From NCBI GenBank assembly GCA_018389105.1, contig JACATO010000048.1:558001-622000 (forward strand): a stretch of 64,000 nucleotides of DNA, given 5' to 3'. The number at the start of each line of letters is the position of its first letter. Positions within the stretch are counted from its first letter, which is position 1. The notes under the pieces were generated by a model. The model did not search any database. It worked only from the letters and a program-made list of their open reading frames with translations, and was not told the DNA's origin. Made by a program: the position numbers and the translations under genes. Shown one piece after another: positions 27,940 through 38,080 of this stretch. Source of the DNA: Nautilus pompilius (lineage: Eukaryota; Mollusca; Cephalopoda; Nautilida; Nautilidae).

Positions 27940-28120
27940 TTTTCTGTTGAATTCTGTCCTCTTCAGTGATTAATGCAGAATTTAAGGGCACTTCCACTGT
28001 TGAATTTAATATGACTGATGGAAGAACAGGAGAAAACTTCAACAACATGGTCGCAGTGTAGAAAATACTTTCCAGTTCAGCACTTGTAGGAGTTTTTCTT
28101 TCGTCCACACATTTCAGTAG
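27940..28120 (-). CDS. Candidate internal exon B, unrecognised host gene
   Basis: On the minus strand a 181-nt frame is open for 60 codons between an acceptor (..GATATAG|CTACTG) and a donor (..AGAAAA|GTAAAT). The conceptual peptide begins LLKCVDERKTPTSAELESIF and ends ITEEDRIQQK. It has a balanced, non-AT-skewed composition and a hydrophobic/proline-rich middle (FSPVLPSVIL), unlike chance ORFs nearby. The donor leaves phase 1 and the acceptor is phase 0. I do not recognise the protein. It lies 298 bp downstream of exon A on the same strand. The phases do not join directly (exon A ends in phase 1), so either an intervening exon is missed or one of the splice sites is misread. Confidence 0.4.
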
Positions 28121-28417
28121 CTATATCTTAGGACTATGTACAATTTATTTTCAAGAATTTGGCTGAAAAAAAAAAGTTCTCTCTCTCTCCCACAAATGTT
28201 AATAAATCGCTGTCAAAGTTCCAGATAGCACATTCCATTCAAAGAAAAACAATTTGTTGAAAGATATATATTTTCCTCTGGGGGAAACACCACCAGGGAG
28301 ATTACAGATGAGCCGTTCTACCATTAAATTAACAACAACAATCCTTGAAAGTAGAATAATTATTATTAAAATCTAAGTACGGTGGCTTAGTTAGTTTCTA
28401 AAAGTATATCAACTCAC

Positions 28418-28541
28418 GCCCGCTGTAATTGAAGCTATTTTCACGCTTCTCATCACTTGTCATCTTTTCCACCATATTGAGACTGACCAATTTCTGTAGG
28501 CAGATCTCGACGCTATCAAGTGTATCTTGCAGATGCAAGGA
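28418..28541 (-). CDS. Candidate exon A, unrecognised host gene
   Basis: On the minus strand 124 nt are open for 41 codons. They end in a consensus donor (GGGC|GTGAGT) and start after either of two acceptors: ..GTGCTAG (used here) or ..TTTTGCAG at 28562-28564, which would place an in-frame TAG first. The peptide includes LQDTLDSVEICLQKLVSLNM followed by VEKMTSDEKRENSFNYSG. That is an amphipathic, coiled-coil-like helix and then a charged segment. Codon third positions are mixed, in contrast to the AT-rich surroundings. If the longer exon is used, the first in-frame Met is at the VEKM segment and this would be the first coding exon. Function unknown. Confidence 0.45.
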
Positions 28542-29607
28542 CTAGCACAATTCCAAAAGTCCTGCAAAATAAAAGCGCACTTAATGAAGCAAATAAATAA
28601 ATATATATATATATATTTTTTTTTTTTTTAAATCAATAGAAACCATTAAAATATCATGGAAGACTGCACCAATTAGAAGAATATTTTTACAAAATTTAAA
28701 GGGTTGGTAAATGTAAAGTAAGTAAATAAGTGGACTGGAGCAGCTAGAAATGTGATAACTTACAAATCAATGACAGCTACAAGCTATAACTTTTATTAAA
28801 GCAACACTACGCTACAAAAGTCTCACTGAACTAGCCAGGTAGAGCTTTACGGTGAATAATTCACAGCAGGTAGACTTGTATCTGACTATAAATAAAACCA
28901 ATATGATAGTTTCCGTGGAGCAGTATCAGCGTAGCGTATAAAAAATTATTAAGCCTGCAGTGATTAAGTATAAAGATTATTATTCAAGTCTATTTTATAA
29001 GCTTCTTTTCCCACTCGTTTAACCTAAACTATCCATATTAATTTAGTAACTTATACATACATATATAAATCTCTACAAATTACAAATTGTTTTCAAATGA
29101 TAAATCAAAGCCAACAGTTCTTAAATTGATGGGCATTCATTAAGAACGTATTTATCAGGGAGAAATAGCCAAGACGTTTTCGTTATCATCTTTTGGTGGC
29201 AGAAGATGCAGCCATCGTCAACAGGTTATAGACTGACCAATAATGGAGGTGTTGGCTTCCCGCCAGTCAGGATAACATGACACAATGACAAAAAAAGAGA
29301 GAAAAGAGTGGGATAAGTAGCGTGATATGGAATACACGTAACCCGTAACAGAATAATACCATGCTAAATAATTAAATTTAACCATATTTTCTCCTTTTTT
29401 TTTAATTAAAGGTAAAATACCGAGTTCAGCACTCAATGACCTGACCCTGACTGGCTGTGGCCGGACATCGGTTAACCACCTTAAAGCACACGTATAGAAA
29501 TCGGTAATCGTAGCGTGAGGCAGCATAATTGAAAGGAACTTCGATCGGATTACCTTTATTCTAAGCAAATTGGGGAGAGACAAACAAACAAGCAAAATGA
29601 AGTTAAC

Positions 29608-29687
29608 CTTTCCAAGAGCGATTGCAACGCCCCATCCAGCCAGACACTTCCGCCACCTTGGACACTCTCATTCTGGTCAGTCGTCAC
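29608..29687 (-). other. Possible 5' exon of the minus-strand gene
   Basis: An 80-nt minus-strand interval lies between an acceptor-like tract (..CATTCTCCTTTAG|GTGACG) and a donor-like site (..TTGGAAAG|GTTAAC), at the edge of the CpG-richer region. One frame contains an ATG, another is open throughout, and neither joins exon A in a convincing frame. It is therefore best viewed as a possible untranslated or first exon. Confidence 0.2.
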
Positions 29688-29689
29688 CT

Positions 29690-30250
29690 AAAGGAGAATG
29701 TAGATAATCTCCGGCACAGCAAAACAAAGATTCTGGGTCCGAAATCGTGAGAAAAGATATCCGCCGATAATCGGGTAAACTTTGTTTGCGAACGGTGGGA
29801 AAGGGTTACAAAATATCAGTCAACTTAATGGCGAGCACCTCTGACGTCATCGTGTGCGCGGAACGAGGCTGACTGTCAGGGGACGATCCGATGATGCAAC
29901 AGGTGCTGCGATTTCACCTGGGAGTGGTGAAGGTAACCGACATTTATTCCGCGAACTGGTCGGGCGCCGAGCTAAAATAGAAATTTGCCTTTTACGTCGA
30001 AAAGACGAGAATTTCCGTTAATTCCAGCTTTTGTCGTGACAGCGAGTGAACCACGAGGGGGGGGGGGCAGACTTTTGGTCAAGTTGGTTCTTTGTTTCCA
30101 CAGCTGTATGTTGCATCGACACGAACAAGATCGAAATTGTTTTGTTGAAGATAAAAACCACGGAATGTTATTGAAAAAATGAAAAATCGTAATATACTAC
30201 GAAATATCCGAAAGTGGGGAAGCGATCTGAGTTTCGGTTTCCCTACGACC
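29690..30250. promoter_or_regulatory. CpG-richer promoter-like block with CRE
   Basis: Sequence composition changes sharply here from AT-rich, CpG-poor DNA to DNA with many CpGs. A full TGACGTCA palindrome (cAMP response element type) lies at 29842-29849, followed by GC-rich GTGCGCGGAACGAGG. A 12-base G run occurs near 30056-30067. It is upstream of the minus-strand candidate exons and could be their promoter. This is inferred from composition and one motif; no TATA box or initiator can be assigned. Confidence 0.3.
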
Positions 30251-30844
30251 CCTGCCCTTTCAAGTACTGTATCACGTCACCCTGACAGGCTAGAGCACTG
30301 GTAATGATAACCACCAACAACAACACCACACAAATGGTATGGCCATACACCACAAACAGTGTTAGAAAACAACTAAGTCACATTCCTATGGGACATGCAA
30401 GTACATACAGACAAAGAAACCAAGATGAAGAAACCAGATATCAGCATCATCAACGAGAACAAAAAAACAGAAGACATGCCTGCTAACAGATGTAGCAATA
30501 CCATCAGAAAGATATGTATGCATTAAGGCAACATGGAAGCTGTCAAAATATACAAATCTCAAGATAGAAATTACTAAAATGTAAGAAATTAAAACCTGGC
30601 AGATGTGATAGAAGCACTTAGACTGGTTAACAAGGTGATGACAAAGAACATCAGTATTGAACAGCTTTGGAAAATATCCTACTTGGAACATCACATATAC
30701 ATAGGAAGGCACTTTCCATCAATTAAACTCAGACATCCACCTTAGGAACACAAAAAAGACGAGGTGGAGCATGAAGACAAGCATATATAATAACAATAAT
30801 ATTGTCCAGTGCATAATTAAAGCAAATATGCATTACCAAACTAT

Positions 30845-30908
<64 letters not shown>

Positions 30909-32774
30909 GAATATAAAATATGAGAACAATAAAAAGACAAAAGATGTTATAAACTGAATGCTATCAAGTGTTGTGCTGATCATCAAATTTATAAGCTTTA
31001 GAAAGGTTACGGAAACTGATATGTTAAGGATCAAGTGCTTTGTCATTGTAAAGTTTGTTATTTACAAAGAGTCTGGATGAATTGATGCTTATACAGTAAG
31101 CAAGTTTAAAAGACAAGACTATTTTATTCATTCATCACCTTACTGCTAAAAGAATGCTTACAGATTCATGCCTGTTATGAAAGGCTATGGAATTTTTTAA
31201 TATGAACTTGTGTAGCAAGAAAGTCCAAAATAACAACAAAAATTTGGATAAATAATAATTTTTTCTGTATGCTCATTACCTTTTAAAATCTTAAATCTCT
31301 ATTAAATCTCTCTGTAATCTCAAATACATGAGACTAGAAAGTTTAATTTATTCTGAATGCTCAGAAGAACTATGTCTCATTCCCAAGATTGTCTTGGCAA
31401 ATGCACTTCTACCAATCTGTCACCATCTTTAACAAGCCTTTAGCCAGACTTTACCCATTTAATATTCACATACTAGATATGGGGAGAACAACCTTAGGCT
31501 TCCCAGAATGCCTTAGGAATTCTATAAGTAATCAGATAGAATGACTGAAAAGATTTGCAGACTCCCTCATTTGATTCAGAGATGATGTAGGGCAACCTGT
31601 TGAGCTGTGTAAAATTATTAATGAATTTTGTGAGGGAAGAAACTTGCTACCCTCTCTTTTCTTAAATATAATTTTTATTAATAAAAGTTATTTTTGGTGA
31701 TTTGTGAAGGCTAAATTGTAACAACATCTAGCTCTTGTTCTACTGACCTAATCTCCAGACCAGTCATGTTTCTTTAACTCACTGCATGGCAGTACAGCAC
31801 GAGTGGCAGTGGCATCATCACAAATGACAGTATCCTCTTTGGTAAGCACTGCCACCCATGGTGGTAAACATAAAATCAGATATAGATATTTTTTTAAGTT
31901 ATATATTACAATTGCTCTCAGGGCTTTTTCTTCTTTTGCATAAAATAATTCAGTGGGCATGTCAATAATATATGCATTAGAACAATAGGCATAAAAAATG
32001 CCACGTTAGTGCCAGATGGTTGTGCAGAATTGTTCATTAGGTACTTTTAGGAGACTACCCATAGAAGGCATGCTGTCTGCTTAGTCTGTATCACCTAGGT
32101 GGAAGCAAACTTAGCACACATCTATCTTCTGCTCTACTGTTTATTTTGTTTTTTTATTTGCCAATCACTTATAACGACTGGAATCGATATTCCTGCCTGT
32201 AGATTGATTAAAACACTTCTGGCCTGTACCGTCTGCCTGGGTTCCTCCCATAGCTAAACAGCGGGGTCTCTCCAGTCCTGGGAGTGACTAGGCAGGCTCC
32301 TCTGCGTGTGTCCGAGTCTCGAACATTCGAGCCCACACAGAATCACGCCTGCAGGGGGGGGGGGCTGGTGAACAGATCAGCTCGAACCATGTTCACTTAA
32401 ATCAATTCATTGAGCAAACTTCCACATCGCAAGAAATAGCAACCAATATACAGAGTATCGGCAGCCATTTTGATTACCAGAGTGACTAAGTTTTCTAGGC
32501 GGTCGCTTGCAGCTTTGTCGAGTAAACAGCCGTGACTCATCATCTCCCAGCCCCTCTCTCCTTTTGTTTACTGTCCTCTACCCGGATAATCGGATTTGTT
32601 TATTTCTAGCCCTGCTTTAGCGGGCACACATCGAGGGTGGGGGGGGACGAACAGCACTTCTTGTTGTTGTTTGTTATTTTGAGGCCTGATATCGAGTAGA
32701 ACCAGAAGGAAGTGAGAGAGAGAGACGAACCAGACGATCTTTACTAAAGAGTTTAGGACACCGGGGGGGGTGAG
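30190..32774. other. Mostly non-coding stretch
   Basis: No gene recognised. It contains the (TAA)n microsatellite listed separately, and G-runs near 32356-32365 and 32639-32646. From about 32.2 kb the sequence again becomes GC- and CpG-richer. Confidence 0.5.
30845..30908. repeat. (TAA)n microsatellite
   Basis: About 21 uninterrupted TAA/AAT units, visible directly. Its translation produces the poly-Leu frame on the minus strand, which is not a gene. Confidence 0.95.
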
Positions 32775-33189
32775 GGAATTATGGGATTTTTTTTACAATC
32801 GGTGGGTTTTCGGGTTTCCATGCTTATTCTCGTTCAGACACCGAGAAAATACGTGATCTCTAGAACGCGCGTCCGTCTGGTGACGTAATAACCGGAGATC
32901 CACGGAAACCACGGAATTATGGGATTTTTTTTACAATCGGTGGGTTTTCGGGTTTCCATGCTTATTCTCGTTCAGGCACCGAGAAAATACGTGATCTCTA
33001 GAACGCGCGTCCGTCTGGTGACGTAATAACCGGAGATCCACGGAAACCACGGAATTAGGGGATTTTTTTTTACAATCGGTGGGTTTTCGGGTTTCCATGC
33101 TTATTCTCGTTCAGGCACCGAGAAAATACGTGATCTCTAGAACGCGCGTCCGTCTGGTGACGTAATAACCGGAGATCCACGGAAACCAC
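32775..33189. repeat. Three-copy 138-bp tandem repeat with CRE-like site
   Basis: Three head-to-tail copies begin at 32775, 32913 and 33051 (each starts GGAATTA), spaced exactly 138 bp apart and differing at only a few bases (for example TCAGACACC versus TCAGGCACC). Each unit contains GGTGACGTAATAACC (CRE/ATF-like TGACGTAA), AATACGTGATC, ACGCGCGTCCG and GGAAACCACGGAA (RUNX-like AACCACG). Near-identity implies recent tandem duplication or gene conversion. CpG content is high relative to the rest of the window. No open frame crosses it, so a regulatory role is more likely than a coding one. Confidence 0.95.
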
Positions 33190-36100
33190 TCAACTACGGG
33201 AAAGTTTAACGTCTGCAATCATGGGGCTGGTGGAAGCTAATGACCATAAGATAGAAAATCCGACCTGCAAGAGTTTTAAAAAGTAATAAGATGGCTATTT
33301 CTCTCTCTCTCTCTCCCTCCTCCTCCCGCTTAACCCGAGCACTGCATGGTAGGTTTTGGTAACCTATGGTTTATTTTGCCAGAATATATCATTTCTCTAA
33401 AACCATCATAAGCTGCGCATTTTTGCATGCATTTTCGCTCCTTTTAACTTATTTCTGTACTAACACCGTCTTTAACCAACTTAAATTTTGACAGGTTGTT
33501 TAATAACACAACACATAGATATAATGTTGGTTTTAGAAAACGCTGCTATTTATTTTCATCACTAATATGGCGTTAAAATAACACACACGTGACTTACTTT
33601 TATTTGATGCACTTACAGAAGTCTTTCTTAATTATTGTTGTATCGTTGATATGCAAATTATAGTTAGTGATTTGGCCTTTATATCTTCGAGATCCATCCA
33701 CGAACTGAAAAAAAAGGGGTAATCGAGTATGTCAGTTTTTCATTAATTCAATCAAAAATGAAACGTTTTTTCCCAGATGACCAATGGGCTTCTACCACAT
33801 TTCAAAATGGTTGACCAACACTGGTTCAAGACACTGCATCATCATCATGCCAAAGAAATGTGTGTTGCTTGTCACTTAAAGTATGGGCCAAGGCGAAAAG
33901 AAAACACTTTTGGACCAAACAACAATGAACTACGATTTTATGTTGAGAAAAAAACTGAAGCATACTCCTTTTATTGATAATAAGTAGCGTTAAACAGTAG
34001 TACTCTTGCCACTCCAAACGTTGCCCTGTTGATGACCCGATCCTACTTCGAGAACCAGTAAAACAAATTAAAATTATCCCTGTTATGTACTTGACTAGGG
34101 TGCATCAGATGCTATTTCCAGCAATCCTACATTCTCCTATTCCAAGTGTCTAGAGCAGATGCTTGAACTAAACGAGCTCCAATAGACCGTTGAGCCAAAG
34201 AGCTCGCAAGGAAAAAGTTAATTGTGGAGGAAGATCAATGAATAAGATGCTGTCCTTGACTTTTCGAACCTTGCAGAAGACACTTTCAGGTTGCTTACTA
34301 TTGGTGTAAGTCAGCTTAAGCAGGAAAATCCTACTTTTGTGGGCATCTCAGCGAAGCTAGATTATACACAGTGTGAGTAAGTCGTAAAAGAGATGATCTC
34401 AAGTCAAAATTAAGTCCTGCCATGATGTTTAGTAAAGCGTATTCTCTGAGAATTAATTACTCAATGGTAAGTGATCCACCAATATTTCACTGGTACTGCC
34501 GGTGTCGCTCTCTGGCAAGAGTCAAGAGTCTTTGGGTATTGTGCCCACAAGTCCCTGCCTATTGCTTTCTTGGATGAAAACTCGATGAGATAAACAATAT
34601 ACAAGAGCAGATTTTTAGGCTCAAAGCGTGGATGGTGCAGTTGAGTTAAGGATGGCACTTCAAACGAAATGGAAGAAGACTACTGCTAATGTTGGTAATC
34701 ATTTCATGATAATATATATAAATTTTCAGTATTTTTATACTAAAAAAATTAATGTTTGAAACAAAAATAAATCTATCTAGAGAATTTTTAGCAACTATTT
34801 AGTAAACCAACAAGATTAAAGAGTAGGCCAATTTCTCTAGCACTTTCTGGGAGATCCGAAAATCACGTAAATCATGTGATGTTATAACACATAATAGGAA
34901 AATTGCTACGGCCAGAAATTGCAACACGTTATTTTGTTACCTTTGCAATCTTGGTTTTAAATTCTCGAAATAAATAAATGAATAATCACCATTGTTTTCT
35001 TTTTTAGTTAAAATTATCATATAACTCACATAGCATCTAAATACAGGAAAGATGTATTTCCCTTTCAAATTAAAATTTAAATACACTATGATACTCTCGA
35101 TATTTTAATAACCGCTTATTATTTTTGTCATATAAAAATTAAAATAACTCTTTCTTAAACCACCATTATATCAGTTAAAATATAACTTTGAAATTATGAA
35201 ATTTATTGGAAAATAATTTCGTTTTGAAAAGCTAGAGAATTGGGAGAAATTATATGATAGTCTCCTTTTTTTTAATGTTTACAAAAATTTGAATATAAAA
35301 TTGACCAACATCTGAAAATAAAATGTTTCTTCTTAATTTCTCGTACCTATTTAAAACTTTTCAGATTTTATGTGAATCTCCTATTTATGTATTTTTTTTT
35401 TAGAAAATTAACATTGTAATAAAAACAAAATGTCAGTTGAAAGATGATGGAAGTTATGCTGAGATTTGGTCCAAACTTGTATTCGTAATCACCACTGGCA
35501 TATTCGATCGGTAAATCTATGTAATTTTGTTTGTTCATAAATGTAAATAATAAAAGTGGATTTGATTTAATTTGATGGCAGATTATACAAAGGGACATGT
35601 AAAATCTGAACTGGATATCTGATGCTGCAGACGATAATTGCATTCATCTTCTATATATTATGTTTCTATGCTAGACGAGATATGGCTTTGTCTCCAACCT
35701 CTGAATCATTCTTCTGTCGGGCGTCCTGGAAACAGATAGTTGTTAACCGATTATGACTGGTCCCTGTTATATTCACTAAACTGTTTTGAAATCATTTGAG
35801 AAATATAATGATTCATAGGATATAGCAGTTCAAAAAAAAATAAGGAACGAAACATTAAAACACGTTAATATATATATATATATATTTTATATTTTTCAAA
35901 AAGTATTCCGGTATCATCACTTGGTTGTATTGATTATATAACGATCAACGCCCCAGACTCGTCACAATTAGTAATACTTGCCTTCCTGGTAACGGGATCG
36001 ACTCAGGAAGATGCCACGACGACACTAGTGCATCGTGACTATTAGGGGCGTGACGAAGTTCGCACGGGGTCGATGATGCGTGAAAAGATAACATTTCAGT

Positions 36101-36331
36101 TAGACGCATTCAAGGATATAAATCGAATTAACGTTTCTGCCAAAGACCGCACCAAACCTCTGGATAGAGTGTGAATTTTCTGCTCGTTTGCCTTCGCTAA
36201 CAAATAAGTTTTTTTACAAAGTTGCTGTTGTTGTTGTTTTTTTCTATTGTTTAATTTTAACGGAATTTGTTTAGATTTGTTCCTTCATATTTTGAGCATC
36301 GCCGCCAGAAAGTGAGGAACGAGATGCTTAC
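33190..36331. other. Non-coding stretch with decayed element pieces
   Basis: A CT patch lies at 33300-33317. The ORF at 33777-33977 is treated separately. Around 34250-34375 the plus strand has 40-odd open codons (for example LAEDTFRLLTIGVSQL), which could be a relic of some repeat but has no recognised motif. An AT microsatellite is at 35868-35884. Confidence 0.4.
33777..33977 (+). pseudogene. Possible transposase C-terminal zinc-finger remnant
   Basis: A 66-codon plus-strand frame contains HHAKEMCVACHLKYGPRRKE. This resembles the start of the C-terminal cysteine-rich finger of piggyBac-derived transposases (..RxCxVCxxKGxRKxTxxxC..). Only one CxxC pair is present and the remaining cysteines are absent, so if real it is degraded. 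The flanks were not resolved into an element. Confidence 0.25.
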
Positions 36332-36597
36332 CAACGCGGGGTGATTCTGTTCTCGGGGATACAAACCATTGTCAGGAAAAACAGAAGCGAGAGAGAGGAG
36401 ATAAAGCCAAATTCTCTGCCACTAAAATTCCAGTCAAATGCTGTCAAACCGGAGTAAATGGCAGACTCCCAGCCAGGGCGTCCACAAAACCTTTCTCCTG
36501 CTTTTCCCCAAATCTTTATACAGTTCCGAAGCCTTTCCAGGAGAGTGGGTATTTTCCTGGCCGTTTTTCCCTCTATATGTATTTTATAAAACCGCAT
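36332..36597 (-). CDS. Candidate first coding exon, unrecognised
   Basis: An ATG at 36597 (minus) opens a frame of about 88 codons that runs directly into a strong donor (CGTTG|GTAAGC, 36326-36331). The peptide has a basic N-terminal half (EGKTARKIPTLLERLRNC), an aromatic middle (GWESAIYSGLTAFDWNFSG) and a hydrophobic segment, FGFISSLSLLFFLTMVCI, long enough to be a membrane span or late signal anchor. The ATG context is weak (T at -3). No family recognised. The coincidence of frame end and donor is the main support. Confidence 0.3.
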
Positions 36598-36599
36598 TA

Positions 36600-37859
36600 A
36601 CTTCTGCTTTGATGTAGTTACATCGGCAAAATCCTATATTTTATAGAATTTTAATGATATTGACTTTACTGTTTATTCCAAACTTTGTTGTTGCATTAGT
36701 TTTTTTCTCTAAAGAAAAGAACTTCAATCTTATCCAAATTTTTAAGAAACTTTTTAATCCCAAATTTCAAGTTTTGCTTGGTAACTTCGATAACAATTCA
36801 TAGAACACTGTTTTTTTTCTATTATTTAAATTTGGGAAAAAATGCAATTAAATTTACTTTTTAATTGACTTTGTGGATTGTAGAAAACTTTAAATTCCAC
36901 TCGATATTGTTTAAAAAACCAATTATCCGAACCACGTTAATGGAACCAGTTATGGCTTTCAGCGTGTTTCATATCTCACACAAAAAAGTCTCAATTAGAT
37001 AACCACCCCATTTTTTTTAATACCAAGATCCATTAAGATCCATTTTCTCATTTTGATCGATTTTTTCTTGTGCTTTTATCTTTGGCTAAACGACAAACTG
37101 GATAATTTATTTCCGTACATAGTTAATGTATTCATTTATATCTTTACACATCTATTTTTTTTGCTTAAAGTTTGCTTTTTAAAATGTTTCTTTTGATGAT
37201 ACTACAAGTTAAAACAACTTACACAGGCACCCATCCGAGTCTGGCCACCTGGCTGTGGGTGGCTGGTGCTTATTGCTTCCATGTTTGTTTCCGTTACTTG
37301 ACCGATGGCAAACGAGCGCTTGTAAAATCAATAATGGCTTCAAAGTTCTTGGCTTTTTATGCGTTTTTTTTATCAACCATACTTAATTGATTGAAACCTT
37401 TACAGTAACAAAAAATATTCATAGTTAATAACAGCATCAACAAACCACATTTAATGAAATCTCAAATTAACTCTCAGTTCACTATTTCCTCTTTTAAAGA
37501 ATCAGTCAATCACCACTTCTTTCCTTATATAAATGGAGCAAAAGGAAACACTTTAACATGGCTGACATTCAGCCGTTGGCTTTACAGACCTGCATAATGT
37601 AGAGCCCTTACTGGGGCGACATTTACGAAAGGCCTGAGTGTAGCAGGTCACATGTACGGTTTGTATTTGTCTATTGAAGAATTTTTAAACGTCTCTGCTA
37701 TGAATCATTTAAGGCCAACTGTCTGAGCTTTTGACATTCGTGTAACATAAACCATTCTTATGAGCTAGATTGTTAAAATAAGGAAAACGTTTTAGCTGTC
37801 ATAATTGATAATACTGTAACTTAATAATCTGGAAGCAATGTAAGAATGTGTCTTAAAAG
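36600..37859. other. Non-coding stretch
   Basis: AT-rich with poly-T runs. The plus-strand 72-codon frame at 37172-37390 has no recognisable motif and is probably chance. Confidence 0.45.
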
Positions 37860-38080
37860 CCTAGTAGGATCATAGGTGTGCTAAATCATACTACACAGTA
37901 AAACTTTGGATATTTCAGTTTATCTTTGTCAATTTTTGGTTAGACATCTTTTGGAGTATGCGCTCAAGCATGGAATCTCACTTATATAAAGAATAAAATT
38001 GTAAAAAGGAGTTTTGCGGTTTACCAGAATGATTAATGCTATTCGTGGTCGAAATTACGAAGAACGTTTAGCGGCTTCAG
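37860..38080 (+). pseudogene. LINE reverse-transcriptase fragment
   Basis: The plus-strand frame reads KTLDISVYLCQFLVRHLLEY then A..HGI, and after stops FTRMINAIRGRNYEERLAAS. It matches the well-known C-terminal thumb region of Jockey/CR1-class LINE reverse transcriptases (..LVRPHLEYA..VWSP....IEKVQRRFTRMI...L.YEERL..L..). In-frame TAAs interrupt it and the invariant Pro of VRPHLEY is lost. It is a dead, 5'-truncated fragment. Confidence 0.7.

Noticed and set aside
29218..29595. 125-codon minus-strand ORF
   Set aside because: Starts with a non-ATG codon, has no family motif and overlaps AT-rich sequence just inside the CpG boundary; looks like chance.
30729..31046. Poly-Leu ORF resembling a membrane protein
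   Set aside because: Caused by the (TAA)n microsatellite read on the minus strand.
34250..34375. Open stretch LAEDTFRLLTIGVSQLKQ... on the plus strand
   Set aside because: Only ~43 codons, no ATG, splice sites or motif; too weak to list as a gene.
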